64,000 bases of DNA from assembly GCF_001438845.1 (NCBI RefSeq), contig NZ_JQCL01000057.1:97951-161950 (forward strand). The letters run 5' to 3'. Below are positions 54,734 through 63,889 of this stretch, piece by piece. Position 1 is the first letter of the stretch, and the number at the start of each line of letters is the position of its first letter. Source of the DNA: Lactiplantibacillus xiangfangensis. GTDB taxonomy: Bacteria; Bacillota; Bacilli; Lactobacillales; Lactobacillaceae. A model generated the notes under the pieces. It was not told the origin of the DNA. It did no database searches and was given only the letters and a program-made list of their open reading frames with translations. The position numbers and the translations under genes were made by a program.

Positions 54734-55516
54734 TTATGAACTGATTGCGGCTAAGCGCGCCTGTTGTCGAATTGCTTCGACGTAAATGCGGACGAAGTCG
54801 GTCCCGTAAGTCACGGCGAGCTGTTGTTCTAGGCTCGGGGTTGGGGGCAGTTCTTTAAGTAATGGTCGAATCCATTGATTGGTTGGCAATAAGCGGAGTA
54901 GCTGATGACTTGTAAACTGTGAAAATAGCAAATTACGACCAAAATACTTACCGACGCGTGCTTGAAAAACTGGCTGCTTAACTGGCACCAGTTGAAGACT
55001 ACTGTTGTTCATATTACCTAGTAATAATTTGGCACTTGGAAAGTCGTCGTGTAAGTCTAAACGGTGGTTCTTATAAGCTTTAGCGATTACTGGTGATAAC
55101 TGGACTAACCAGATTAACTGGTGTTGTTCTAAGTGCAAAATCAAACGTAAGGTGATGACATCGGTCGTACTAAGATGATAACTGTAACGTTGAAGCGTTT
55201 TGGCGGTTAACCGGTTGCGTAAAGTTTGTTGGACGGCAGCAAAGTTGCCAGCCTCCCAAGTCACGGTCAATTGATCGTGATTGGTCAGCCACAGTTTGTG
55301 GTCGGCAATTCGCAAAGTCAGAAAATTCGGTGTGAGACCGTACGGCTGGTCCAGCATGAGCAGCCAGTAGGAGCTGGCGCTGGAACGCGCAAAGTTGCGG
55401 GCTAAAACGTGGGCGTTAGTCGGTAGTGCCATTTGAACGGCGAGTTGAAGTCGTCGGCGGTCATCCGCGGCGCTAACAAATTGATGTGGATCATGTGTGA
55501 TCCGACGTTTGGCCAT
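54734..55516 (-). CDS. Protein of unknown function (260 aa)
   Basis: ATG 55516 has GGAGGGG upstream. No signal peptide or long hydrophobic segment; the sequence is rich in Leu, Gln and His. No family recognised. It lies between the tre operon and the second GH65 gene, convergent with the former and divergent from the latter. Confidence 0.7.
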   Translation of the reverse strand: MAKRRITHDPHQFVSAADDRRRLQLAVQMALPTNAHVLARNFARSSASSYWLLMLDQPYGLTPNFLTLRIADHKLWLTNHDQLTVTWEAGNFAAVQQTLRNRLTAKTLQRYSYHLSTTDVITLRLILHLEQHQLIWLVQLSPVIAKAYKNHRLDLHDDFPSAKLLLGNMNNSSLQLVPVKQPVFQARVGKYFGRNLLFSQFTSHQLLRLLPTNQWIRPLLKELPPTPSLEQQLAVTYGTDFVRIYVEAIRQQARLAAISS

Positions 55517-55703
55517 GGGTATCCCCTCCTAACTGATAAAACACCTTAAGTATAGGTCAAATCACAGCGAACGACACGCCAAAGGTGTTTTTTGTTTAGG
55601 CTGTGATGAATCGTTCGAATTCGGCCCGTTCCAACTAAAAAATGGGCGTTATAATGGACGGCGAAAACGCCTGTTGCTTGAAAAATTATAGGGGGGCTTG
55701 TTA

Positions 55704-57896
55704 ATGAGTTTATGGACGATTGAAGCGGACCAGCCAACAAGAGAATTGGCCTCGCAGTTGACGGTTAGCAACGGCCTAATTGGGGTCAAAGATTTAACGG
55801 AGATTCCCGGATTACGGCGGGGACCGCAAACCGATACCGTCGTTTATATCAACGGGTTTTATGATTATGAGCCCATTCATTATGGGGAGGCCCAATTTGG
55901 GTTTCCCCAACGCAACCAAATGATGGTGCCGTTACCGGCACCGACCCGGTTTGATTTATGGTTGGACGATGTACCAGTGGACCTTAACCAAGGAAAAGTT
56001 CTCGCGGAGCACTACCAGCTCTCAATGCGTACTGGCCAGTTTCAGCATACGCTGACCTGGGAAGAGCGGCGAACGGGGCATCAATTAGAGATTGTGCTGA
56101 CCCGGTTAACGAGTTTGAAAACTGCGTCCTTGCTAACTCAACGAATTCAGGTCCGCGCTTTAAACTTTAAGGGTGGCCGGTTACGCGTTATTTCGGGGCT
56201 GCACGTCCACGGGATGGTTCAAACTAAGAAATTTGATCCCCGGTTAGCGGGGGTTGATATTTCCGATATTTTGGCGCACCAACAAGTGACGCCGCTTTCC
56301 GCGACGATGCGCGGGACGACTTTTACGGCTTCAAGTAGTGCGCGAAAGTTAAGTACGGTCACGCACTACGATCATCCCGGCCAGTGGCTGACCGATGGCA
56401 ACTGGATGAGTCAGTTTGATTTAAAGCAAGCACCGGTTGCGATGACAAAAACGGTTTGGTATAAGCTGGGCCCCGTTGCTGTGGATGCAACGGTCAAACA
56501 CGCATTAACCCGGTCGTTTACTGAGATAGCCGCAATGCAGCGCGCAGTCCTTGAGACTTTCTGGCAGACTAGCGATGTCGCCATTACCGGCGATGATGAG
56601 TCGCAACGCGGTATCCGCTTTTCACAATTTGGGTTGTTACAAGCGCTGGGCGTTCATGCGGGTCAGCAAGGGATTGCCGCTAAAGGACTCACGGGCAGTG
56701 GTTATAGTGGCCACTATTTCTGGGATACTGAAATCTACGAAGCGCCATTTTTCTACTGGAATCATCCTGAATTGGCTCGACGACTATTGATGGTCCGCTA
56801 TCGTCAGTTGGCACACGCTGAAACTTATGCGCAGTCATTGGGACTTACAGGGGCGTTATTCCCATGGCGAACCATTAACGGGGAAGAATCATCCGCCTAC
56901 TTTCCAGCTAGCACTGCCGCCATTCATATCGATGCGGACATCGCGTATTTGGTGATCCGATACTATCAAATTACGCACGATAATGACTTCATGGAAAAGT
57001 ACGGGGCCGAACTGTTGTTAGCAACGTGCCGCTTTTACCTTGGATACGGAAATTTTGATCCGCGCAAAGGGTTCGTGTTGAACACCGTGACGGGTCCGGA
57101 CGAGTACACGGCGTTGGTCAACAACAACGCCTATACGAATTACATGGTGCAATTTGAGATGCGGTATTTAACACAGCATTTTGCTAGAACTGACCTGCAA
57201 CGTTTCCACGTGACGGTCACGGAATGGCGTGAGCTACAACGAGCAGCTGAGCAAATGTACTCTGAAACGCATGGTGACCTGATTGCGCAGGATGACAGCT
57301 TCCTGTCTAAGCGCAAAATTGATTTAAAGCAAATTCCACGTGACAACTTTCCGTTACTAACCCACTACCATCCGCTGGTGTTGTACCGGTTACAGGTCTT
57401 AAAGCAGGCTGACTTACTGTTAGCCATGGTGTTGTTGCCTGAACAGTTTACGACGGCACAGGTGCAGACTAACTATGATTACTACGAACCGATAACGACG
57501 CATGATTCGTCGTTATCGCCCGCCATTTACGCCATTGCGGCGGCCCGGTTAGGACAAGCGGCTGGTGCGATTAAGTTCTTTAAACGGACGGTCAATACGG
57601 ACTTGCAAAACTTACAAGGTAACACGGCTGACGGACTGCACCTTGCTGCAATGGGGGGCAGCTGGATTACGTTTGCTTGGGGACTGATGGGATTAACGGT
57701 CGATGACCACCATGCTACGTTACAGCCAACCTTGCCGCAGGGGTGGACGCGGTGTACGTTTAATTTGCGTTACCGCGGTGAAGTTTATGCGATAACGGTG
57801 ACACCTACGACCTTGAAGGTGACGGGTGGCACCAAGCAAAGTATTAAGATTGACCAAGAGCAGCGGTTGATTACGCTGACACCAGTCTCAAAGTAG
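55704..57896 (+). CDS. GH65 glycoside phosphorylase, specificity unknown
   Basis: 730 residues from ATG 55704, with GGGGGGC upstream. GH65 layout as in maltose phosphorylase; catalytic Glu467 in TGPDEYTALVNNNAYTN and YEPITTHDSSLSP near 595. It differs from the maltose phosphorylase at 2079-4349 by TGPDEY versus TGPNEY. Trehalose, kojibiose or nigerose phosphorylase are all possible. Close to the tre operon, but a trehalose substrate is only inference. No partner beta-phosphoglucomutase is adjacent. Confidence 0.88.
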   Translation: MSLWTIEADQPTRELASQLTVSNGLIGVKDLTEIPGLRRGPQTDTVVYINGFYDYEPIHYGEAQFGFPQRNQMMVPLPAPTRFDLWLDDVPVDLNQGKVLAEHYQLSMRTGQFQHTLTWEERRTGHQLEIVLTRLTSLKTASLLTQRIQVRALNFKGGRLRVISGLHVHGMVQTKKFDPRLAGVDISDILAHQQVTPLSATMRGTTFTASSSARKLSTVTHYDHPGQWLTDGNWMSQFDLKQAPVAMTKTVWYKLGPVAVDATVKHALTRSFTEIAAMQRAVLETFWQTSDVAITGDDESQRGIRFSQFGLLQALGVHAGQQGIAAKGLTGSGYSGHYFWDTEIYEAPFFYWNHPELARRLLMVRYRQLAHAETYAQSLGLTGALFPWRTINGEESSAYFPASTAAIHIDADIAYLVIRYYQITHDNDFMEKYGAELLLATCRFYLGYGNFDPRKGFVLNTVTGPDEYTALVNNNAYTNYMVQFEMRYLTQHFARTDLQRFHVTVTEWRELQRAAEQMYSETHGDLIAQDDSFLSKRKIDLKQIPRDNFPLLTHYHPLVLYRLQVLKQADLLLAMVLLPEQFTTAQVQTNYDYYEPITTHDSSLSPAIYAIAAARLGQAAGAIKFFKRTVNTDLQNLQGNTADGLHLAAMGGSWITFAWGLMGLTVDDHHATLQPTLPQGWTRCTFNLRYRGEVYAITVTPTTLKVTGGTKQSIKIDQEQRLITLTPVSK

Positions 57897-58041
57897 CGAC
57901 TGGATGTCACCGTTGCTATTAGTCCTAAACAGAATATCAACTAGTCCAAACACGATTTGTTTACGTCGTTTAGAAACCGTAAACTTAAAATGTAGGCAAA
58001 GCGAATATGACGTGATCAAGCTGAAAGAGTGAGGGCTAAAG

Positions 58042-58605
58042 ATGAAACGAATTATTGTTGGGATTACGGGTGCGTCCGGGACGATTTATGCTGTTGATTT
58101 GTTGGAAAAATTACACCAATTACCCGACGTAGAAGTACACCTCGTGATGAGCACGTGGGCGAAGAAAAACTTGGCCCTGGAAACGGACTACGACTTAAAG
58201 CAGTTAACGGCACTGGCTGATAAGACGTACCATATCAATGATCAAGGTGCCACGATTGCCAGCGGGTCGTTTCTAAATGATGGGATGGTCATTGTGCCCG
58301 CTAGTATGAAGACGGTGGCGGGGATTGCGGCCGGCTACGGGGATGATCTGATCGCCCGCGCGGCGGACGTCACAATTAAAGAACAGCGTAAATTAGTCAT
58401 TGTTCCACGTGAAACACCGTTGAGTGTGATTCATTTAGAGAACTTAACGCGCCTGGCTAAGGTGGGTGCGCAGATTGTACCACCAATTCCGGCATTTTAT
58501 AATCATCCGCAGACGATTCAAGATTTGGTCAACCACCAAACGATGAAAATCTTAGACGCCTTTCACATTCATAACGAAACGGATCGTCGGTGGGAAGGGG
58601 ACTAA
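58042..58605 (+). CDS. lpdB: UbiX/Pad1-like flavin prenyltransferase, gallate decarboxylase subunit B
   Basis: 187 residues; the flavin-binding GITGASGT (7-14) and PASMKTVAGIAAGYGDDLIARAADV are standard. It makes prenylated FMN for a UbiD-type decarboxylase. Three bases separate its stop from the next gene. In L. plantarum such an lpdB-lpdD pair serves gallate decarboxylase whose catalytic subunit LpdC is encoded elsewhere; none is in this window. GAGTGAGGG lies before the ATG. Confidence 0.9.
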   Translation: MKRIIVGITGASGTIYAVDLLEKLHQLPDVEVHLVMSTWAKKNLALETDYDLKQLTALADKTYHINDQGATIASGSFLNDGMVIVPASMKTVAGIAAGYGDDLIARAADVTIKEQRKLVIVPRETPLSVIHLENLTRLAKVGAQIVPPIPAFYNHPQTIQDLVNHQTMKILDAFHIHNETDRRWEGD

Positions 58606-58607
58606 AG

Positions 58608-59018
58608 ATGCCAACGTTTAAGGCAGAACAAGCGGGGTACGCAATGACTGCGACGCTCCAACGAATTGGGTTTGACTTACTGATTGTCGTAACGGGTGGC
58701 ACGAACCCGCACATCGGGGACGTGACTACGGTGACTGCTACGACCCCCGCGCAAACGGTCAAGTTTCCTAGCCATGACGGACGGTTCCATAAGGACAATT
58801 TTATTTCTGACCGGTTGGCAGTCCAGCTACAACCTTACCTATCGGGTAGTTGTACGATTACCGCGGGCATTCACGTCAATCAGATTACGAAGGCGCAGAT
58901 TGCGGCGGCTGCGCCAATGACTGAGTCCCTTGGTCAACAAATTATTGATTGGTTGGCAGCACACCCGGTAAAAGCAGCGCGACCCGTTTATTATCAAAAG
59001 GATGAACAACCTAAATAA
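58608..59018 (+). CDS. lpdD: LpdD-like accessory protein of gallate decarboxylase
   Basis: 136 residues from ATG 58608, with AAGGGGA upstream inside lpdB. Starts MPTFKAEQAGYAMTATLQRI; GGTNPHIGDV and SHDGRFHKDNFISDRLA are notable blocks. Paired with lpdB, as known for the L. plantarum lpd genes. Its exact role in the decarboxylase is not established. No membrane segment or signal peptide. Confidence 0.85.
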   Translation: MPTFKAEQAGYAMTATLQRIGFDLLIVVTGGTNPHIGDVTTVTATTPAQTVKFPSHDGRFHKDNFISDRLAVQLQPYLSGSCTITAGIHVNQITKAQIAAAAPMTESLGQQIIDWLAAHPVKAARPVYYQKDEQPK

Positions 59019-59035
59019 GCTTCTAAGCATAACCA

Positions 59036-59073
59036 AAAGGCGCCTCAGCGAAATTAAGCTGAAGCGCCTTTGT
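59036..59073 (+). terminator. Terminator of lpdB-lpdD
   Basis: AAAGGCGC-TCAGC pairs with GCTGA-GCGCCTTT. Confidence 0.88.
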
Positions 59074-59114
59074 TAGGGTCTAAAGGTTAACGATAAAAAA
59101 ATAGGATTCTTCAT

Positions 59115-59286
59115 CGCTCCGCCGGACAGAACCAGTGGGCTGTGGGGTCGGCTACAGCCAAAGTACGGGCTTCCGCCTCGCTTGTAAGCCTTAAAGCCCA
59201 AGTCTTCCAAGACGCCCCGCCATGTCACCTGGCATAAATCGCCAGCCAACATGGCCGACACTGCCCACTGGTTCTGCCGGCTTCGC
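59115..59286. repeat. Long imperfect palindromic repeat, family B (copy 4)
   Basis: Arms GCCGGACAGAACCAGTGGGC (from 59121) and GCCCACTGGTTCTGCCGGC (to 59281) pair. Over its length it matches the reverse complement of 4904-5066. Located right after the lpd terminator. Confidence 0.85.
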
Positions 59287-59334
59287 TAGGGTTGATTAAA
59301 AGCAAGCTAAATCAATTTTTATTTAACTAGAGGT

Positions 59335-59450
59335 CGACCATGATAAATCTGTCGTGGCGGGTGAAATCAGTGGCGACCGGAATAGCTTACAAACAGCCAA
59401 TTTTGTTAGTCCAGCCATTGATACAACAGTAACTAATCCTTAAATTTAGG
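59335..59450. repeat. Remnant of family A repeat
   Basis: GGTGAAATCA.TGGCGACCGGAA matches the reverse complement of the partial copy near 63885-63925. TTAGTCCAG.CATTGATACAACAGTAA.TAATCC matches the flank of the copies at 42911 and 4740. The core is missing. Confidence 0.65.
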
Positions 59451-59492
59451 TTTTTAGTTAGGATTTAGAATCGCTAAAATGATAGCAAGTGC

Positions 59493-59936
59493 TCAATTTT
59501 GCCGGGCTTCTTTTTTAGCTTGTTCGACTAAAATGTTATCGACAATGTCTTGCAGGCTGGTTCGGGCCAACCGGGCCTCGGCCGCCATCTGTGCGTCTTG
59601 GTAGTACTGCTTCAAAACGGTTTGGATATTGCCACCAACGATGCACGCGGGATTGGTCTTGGGGTCGACTGCGAATAATGGCTTATCCCCCTCTACGGCG
59701 TAAAAGACGCTGAGTAGCGAAATGTCAGTGAGTGGCTTTGCCAAAGCTGGTTGGGCCGTCCCGGGCGTTGTGGTAATGAGACCCGCTTTGCGAAGCTTAC
59801 TCATTAATCGCCGGACAACCACCGGACTCGTCTCAATACTGGCGGCGATGGCATCTGAAGTCAATTTCGTGTCAGCGTAGATTTTAAGGTAGGCTAACAA
59901 ATGGATTGAATCACTAAACCGAGTAGAAACGCGCAT
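59493..59936 (-). CDS. Rrf2-family transcriptional regulator
   Basis: 147 residues from ATG 59936, preceded by GGAAGTG. Winged helix-turn-helix at about 20-55 (LTSDAIAASIETSPVVVRRLMSKL). One Cys in TNPACIVGGNIQ; the three-Cys cluster-binding set of IscR/NsrR is absent. It resembles YwnA-type members with non-iron-sulfur sensing. Divergent from the TetR gene, with a shared 180-bp intergenic region containing TTCGG-TTTG-CCGAA. Confidence 0.88.
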   Translation of the reverse strand: MRVSTRFSDSIHLLAYLKIYADTKLTSDAIAASIETSPVVVRRLMSKLRKAGLITTTPGTAQPALAKPLTDISLLSVFYAVEGDKPLFAVDPKTNPACIVGGNIQTVLKQYYQDAQMAAEARLARTSLQDIVDNILVEQAKKEARQN

Positions 59937-60120
59937 TTTGATCACTTCCTGTAACTTTATTAATTACCGAGATTATAAACTATCGGGAGTATAAAAGCAA
60001 TCATTGCTATTTTGTTCGGTATATATGTAACTTTTGATCGATAATAGTTGTTTCGGTTTGCCGAATCGTTTATGATGAGATTACCAAAAATTGAGCAGTC
60101 ACTGCAAAAGGAGTCAAACC

Positions 60121-60810
60121 ATGAGCGAAATTGAAACCATCCAGGCTTACTACGCGGCCTCATTGGGGAAGGATGGTCGAATCACGCGTACGCAGCGCCA
60201 AATTTTAGCTGCGGCGCTCGACTTGTTTTCGGAAAAGGGGTACGAAGAAGTCGGCACGCGCGAGATTGCTGAACGAGCCGGGGTTGCGGAAGGCACGCTT
60301 TTTCATAACTTTGTGAGTAAGAACGGGATTTTAGAGGCCATTATGCAGCCTATTGTCAAAAGTGTTTTACCAACCATGCTTAATACGTTAGACCAAGCCG
60401 TCTTAGATCAAAATAGCGATACTTTGGCCAGTTTCGTGGTGGCTTTGGTTCGGGATCGGGTGGTCTTTGTGATGCGTAACCAAGCGTCGCTAGCCGTGAT
60501 TCTATCGCAGTTTTTTAATAATGCGGCGGATCGGGCAGCGGTACTCAGCATGGTTTCACCAACGATTTTAGAACAGGCTAATCAAGCCATGGATCGGCTT
60601 AAAGCGTCAGGGGAGTTGGTTGATTGGCCGAACCGAATTATTTTACAGCTTGTTTTTTCAACGATCGGTGGTTACGTCGTTGATCGGGTTCTCTATCCAG
60701 AAGCTAATCCAGTCAGCCCGCAGCAGGTGACGCAGTATCTCAGTGATTTCTTAGTCAACGGATTAAATCCGCGGCGAATCCCCTTACACGTTGATGAGAC
60801 TAGTTTTTAG
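60121..60810 (+). CDS. TetR-family transcriptional regulator
   Basis: 229 residues from ATG 60121, with AAAGGAGTC upstream. Helix-turn-helix at about 32-62 (GTREIAERAGVAEGTLFHNFVSK). The ligand domain is helical and unassigned. The next gene, mntH, follows after 167 bp with its own promoter region holding the palindrome TGAGCGCTCA, a typical TetR-type half-site arrangement. It may control mntH or itself. Confidence 0.88.
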   Translation: MSEIETIQAYYAASLGKDGRITRTQRQILAAALDLFSEKGYEEVGTREIAERAGVAEGTLFHNFVSKNGILEAIMQPIVKSVLPTMLNTLDQAVLDQNSDTLASFVVALVRDRVVFVMRNQASLAVILSQFFNNAADRAAVLSMVSPTILEQANQAMDRLKASGELVDWPNRIILQLVFSTIGGYVVDRVLYPEANPVSPQQVTQYLSDFLVNGLNPRRIPLHVDETSF

Positions 60811-60847
60811 ATGATTTAGGAATGCCAAAGAAATAATTGAAAACATT

Positions 60848-60902
60848 TGACTAATTTATTGATGATGATATACTACCAATTGGAATTAAAGTGAGCGCTC
60901 AA
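60848..60902 (+). promoter_or_regulatory. mntH promoter and palindrome
   Basis: -35 TTGACT (60848-60853), 16-bp spacer and -10 TATACT (60870-60875), followed by TGAGCGCTCA (60893-60902) near the transcript start. An overlapping GCTCAA-T-TTGAGC lies beside it. It may be bound by the TetR protein just upstream. Confidence 0.5.
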
Positions 60903-60977
60903 TTTGAGCCGCACTGTTGAGGATCACACAGTAGTCCACAACCTGAATTCTAAACCAATAGAAGAGAGGGTTTCATA

Positions 60978-62372
60978 ATGAAATCAGCAAAAACGAAGGA
61001 CCACGCGACAATGGCTGCCAAGAAGTCAGAAAAGGCAGTTCACTCAACGGGTGCCGATAGTAAGAGCTTGGACGAAGTGAATGGGAGTGTCCGGGTACCA
61101 AAGGACGCCAATTTCTGGCGAACTTTGATTGCCTACACCGGACCGGGCGCTCTGGTAGCAGTCGGTTACATGGACCCAGGGAACTGGATCACGTCGATTG
61201 CTGGGGGTTCACAGTATAAGTACGCGTTGCTTTCCGTAATCTTACTTTCAAGTTTGATTGCGATGTTGCTACAAGCGATGGCAGCGCGTCTTGGGATTGT
61301 TACTGGGAAAGATTTAGCGCAACTCACACGTGAGCGAACTTCCAAATCTATGGGGATTTTCCTATGGATTGTCACGGAACTGGCCATTATTGCGACCGAC
61401 ATGGCCGAAATTATCGGTTCCGGGATCGCGCTCAAATTATTATTTGGTTTTCCACTGATCGTCGGTATTCTAATTACCACGGCCGACGTCTTACTCCTGT
61501 TACTATTAATGAAATTAGGCTTCCGTAAAATTGAAGCCATCGTGGCCACTCTGGTTGCAGTTATTTTATTCGTATTCATGTATGAAGTTATTATTTCACA
61601 ACCAAACGTCCCGCAAATGCTAAAAGGGTACGTGCCAACAACGGAAATTGTCAGCAATTCTTCCATGTTGTACCTTGCGTTAGGGATTGTCGGTGCGACC
61701 GTTATGCCGCATAACTTGTATTTAGGGTCATCAATTTCTCAAACGCGTCAAGTTGATCGGAATGATGAAAAGGAAGTTGCCAAGGCCGTTAAGTTCACGA
61801 CCATTGATTCTAACATCCAATTATCAGTTGCGTTCGTTGTTAACAGTTTGCTCCTGATTTTAGGTGCGGCACTGTTCTTTGGAACGAAGGGTGACTTAGG
61901 TCGTTTCGTTGACCTGTATAACGCGTTGGGCGACAGCAAGATCGTTGGGGCGATTGCGAGTCCCGTACTGAGCATGCTGTTTGCCGTTGCGTTACTTTCT
62001 TCCGGCCAAAGTTCAACCATTACCGGGACGCTTTCCGGGCAGATTATTATGGAAGGTTTTATCCGGTTACGGATGCCACTTTGGGCCCAACGGTTACTCA
62101 CACGGTTGATTTCCGTTGCGCCAGTCCTAGCCTTTGCCATTTACTACCACGGTAATGAAGCTAAGATTGAAAGTTTACTAACGTTATCGCAAGTGTTCTT
62201 GAGTATTGCCTTACCGTTTGCCATGATTCCACTGGTTAAATTCACGAGTGATGCCAAACTGATGGGGAACTTCAAGAACCGGTTATGGGTCAAATGGACG
62301 GCGTGGGTAATTACCGCGATTCTAATTGTATTGAACGTCTGGTTGATTCTCCAAACCCTTCATTTAGTTTAA
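60978..62372 (+). CDS. mntH: Nramp-type manganese/divalent metal transporter
   Basis: 464 residues with eleven hydrophobic segments. Family motifs are [19 protein letters not shown] (about 60-78; the DPGN metal-binding motif) and [13 protein letters not shown] (about 235-247, with the PHN of helix 6). It should import Mn2+ driven by protons. A hydrophilic N-terminal extension (about 1-35) precedes the first helix. GAGAGGG lies before the ATG. Lactobacilli often hold several MntH paralogues. Confidence 0.94.
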   Translation: MKSAKTKDHATMAAKKSEKAVHSTGADSKSLDEVNGSVRVPKDANFWRTLIAYTGPGALVAVGYMDPGNWITSIAGGSQYKYALLSVILLSSLIAMLLQAMAARLGIVTGKDLAQLTRERTSKSMGIFLWIVTELAIIATDMAEIIGSGIALKLLFGFPLIVGILITTADVLLLLLLMKLGFRKIEAIVATLVAVILFVFMYEVIISQPNVPQMLKGYVPTTEIVSNSSMLYLALGIVGATVMPHNLYLGSSISQTRQVDRNDEKEVAKAVKFTTIDSNIQLSVAFVVNSLLLILGAALFFGTKGDLGRFVDLYNALGDSKIVGAIASPVLSMLFAVALLSSGQSSTITGTLSGQIIMEGFIRLRMPLWAQRLLTRLISVAPVLAFAIYYHGNEAKIESLLTLSQVFLSIALPFAMIPLVKFTSDAKLMGNFKNRLWVKWTAWVITAILIVLNVWLILQTLHLV

Positions 62373-62390
62373 AAAATCGTTTTAAAAAGA

Positions 62391-62434
62391 TAATGCGTAC
62401 TTACCAGGTTAGCTTGGTAGGCACGCATTTTTTG
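62391..62434. terminator. Bidirectional terminator
   Basis: AATGCGT-CTTACCA pairs with TGGTA-ACGCATT, followed by T run; it also serves the minus-strand gene. Confidence 0.85.
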
Positions 62435-63050
62435 TTGGGGTAAGGGTGAAAGGTGTTGCAGTAATGAGGTTGGCTAGACACGGGATAAGGCCGTTTTCTA
62501 TATCATAGAGATCTGTCAGATGCGTTTGTGTCACGTGATGGCGGGCGCTAGCCAACAGTTCACGCTGGGTGAGTTGGATTTGATTGGCTGGGAGAATCAA
62601 GTCTGGTTGGCTCGCCCTAGTGATTGGAAGTGCGTTGTCGTGAACGAGGTAAGTGAACCTTGGTGCGGTATTTAAAATTAGCGTTAGCATACTGATCTCA
62701 TGGGGATCGAGTTGGGCGGCTAGTTGTTCAGTTTGCAGGGGAGAATAGACCATCGCGGCGTAGGCTTGCGGGGTTAGCTTAGGCAAGTGGTGACTTGGCG
62801 GTGTCAGGGTCACCGTCAATCCGAGTTGCCAGCTGGCAAGCAGCAAAATGGGGATGGTCGCCACTTGGGTCGGGCTAATCAAGATCGTTTGCCCGGCGTT
62901 GACGTTTTGTTGCTTAAGGCTGGTTCGACAGAGGGTCAGGTCTTCAAGCAGGTCAGCGCCGGTGTATCGGCTCCCGTTAACATCCGTTAAAACGGGCGTC
63001 TGATAGTGTTGTTGTAATTGTTTTGTGATGAGTTGCGTTAATTGCCGCAT
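62409..63050 (-). CDS. Truncated AMP-binding/acyl-CoA synthetase-like protein
   Basis: 213 residues from ATG 63050. The start (QLITKQLQQHYQTPVLTDVNGSRYT.. and NAGQTILISP) looks like the first third of AMP-dependent synthetases, including the A1/A2 lead-in. The P-loop-like TSG(S/T)TGxPK motif and the rest of a roughly 500-residue enzyme are missing, and the tail runs into a terminator. It may be a degenerate synthetase or a domain with another role. 20 bp after a small secreted-protein gene, so cotranscribed. Confidence 0.65.
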   Translation of the reverse strand: MRQLTQLITKQLQQHYQTPVLTDVNGSRYTGADLLEDLTLCRTSLKQQNVNAGQTILISPTQVATIPILLLASWQLGLTVTLTPPSHHLPKLTPQAYAAMVYSPLQTEQLAAQLDPHEISMLTLILNTAPRFTYLVHDNALPITRASQPDLILPANQIQLTQRELLASARHHVTQTHLTDLYDIENGLIPCLANLITATPFTLTPTKNACLPS

Positions 63051-63069
63051 GCCCGCACCTTCTTTCAAG

Positions 63070-63360
63070 CTACTTCGTGTACTTCATTTTATCTAAACTT
63101 TGGCTACTAGTGTCGACGGTTTCTAACATTTGCGATTGTAAAGTTTTGGTTGCTAGTTTAGTCGCACGAGGCGTAAGGTCATGGGCTGGCTTGTTGGCTG
63201 TCCCTAGTGCCAAATTGGTTTCGTGATCGACGTGGTTGACGAGGCTGGTCGTAGTGGGCGCGGGTGTGTTGACCGTGTTGGCAGAAGCGGTGGCGGTAGT
63301 AGCGAACAGGGTCCCGGCGGCCATTAAAGTAATCGTTAATTTTGTAAATAAATTTTTCAT
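63070..63360 (-). CDS. Small secreted protein
   Basis: 96 residues from ATG 63360, with AGGAGTTTG upstream. A signal peptide (KNLFTKLTITLMAAGTLFAT) probably cleaves after ATASA near 27. The mature part is rich in Thr, Ala and Asn, with a helical end. No family recognised. First gene of a pair with the truncated AMP-binding protein. Confidence 0.72.
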   Translation of the reverse strand: MKNLFTKLTITLMAAGTLFATTATASANTVNTPAPTTTSLVNHVDHETNLALGTANKPAHDLTPRATKLATKTLQSQMLETVDTSSQSLDKMKYTK

Positions 63361-63401
63361 AATAATCAAACTCCTTTTTGACTGATGAATCGGGTGACTA
63401 G

Positions 63402-63653
63402 TTATTCAGCGGTTGGCATGAGCCAGTCGTTTGAAAGCAATTGGTGGAAATGTTTACCGAGCGGCACCCACAATTTCGATTTGTTGATATTGCGAAGCGT
63501 GTCCCAGAATAGCGGGTCCTGCATCTGGTCGTCACTGAGTTTGACCTTGACGTATTCGCCGTCTTCGGTTTTAGCAATGACGAGTGGGTACATCACTTTG
63601 ATAATTTGTGCAGCGTTAATATTCTTAATTTTGGGGTCGGTATCTAATAACAT
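63402..63653 (-). CDS. Small cytosolic protein, unknown function
   Basis: 83 residues from ATG 63653, with GGAGATTT upstream; an in-frame start six bases before is less well spaced. Sequence has strand-helix pattern (VMYPLVIAKTEDGEYVKVKLS) and no signal peptide. Unknown. Probably the first gene of the three minus-strand genes here, about 40 bp before the secreted-protein gene. Confidence 0.6.
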   Translation of the reverse strand: MLLDTDPKIKNINAAQIIKVMYPLVIAKTEDGEYVKVKLSDDQMQDPLFWDTLRNINKSKLWVPLGKHFHQLLSNDWLMPTAE

Positions 63654-63837
63654 AAGCAAAATCTCCTTGCCTGAAATGGCTTGATTGGTTTAATTGAATG
63701 ACTATAGTTTACCGAGAATCCGGGGGACAAACTATCGAGTTTCAATAAGCTTTATCTAAGAAATTCTTAGACTTGTATTTATAAAATGGTTATTGGCGCG
63801 GTGACGCACTTTGAGGCTCGTTCCATTAGACCATAAA

Positions 63838-63878
63838 ACAAGTCCCCCACAGGCAATTTTGCGTGTGGGGGACTTGTC
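63838..63878 (-). terminator. Terminator of a minus-strand transcript entering from the right
   Basis: ACAAGTCCCCCACA pairs perfectly with TGTGGGGGACTTGT; on the minus strand TTTTATG follows, on the plus strand there is no T run. Confidence 0.75.
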
Positions 63879-63889
63879 GCTTCCGGCCG

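Noticed and set aside
55546..55740. 64-aa minus-strand ORF before the GH65 gene
   Set aside because: It overlaps the promoter and start of the GH65 gene and has no ribosome site.
60903..60977. yybP-ykoY manganese riboswitch before mntH
   Set aside because: The leader has hairpins but lacks the conserved loops of that riboswitch.
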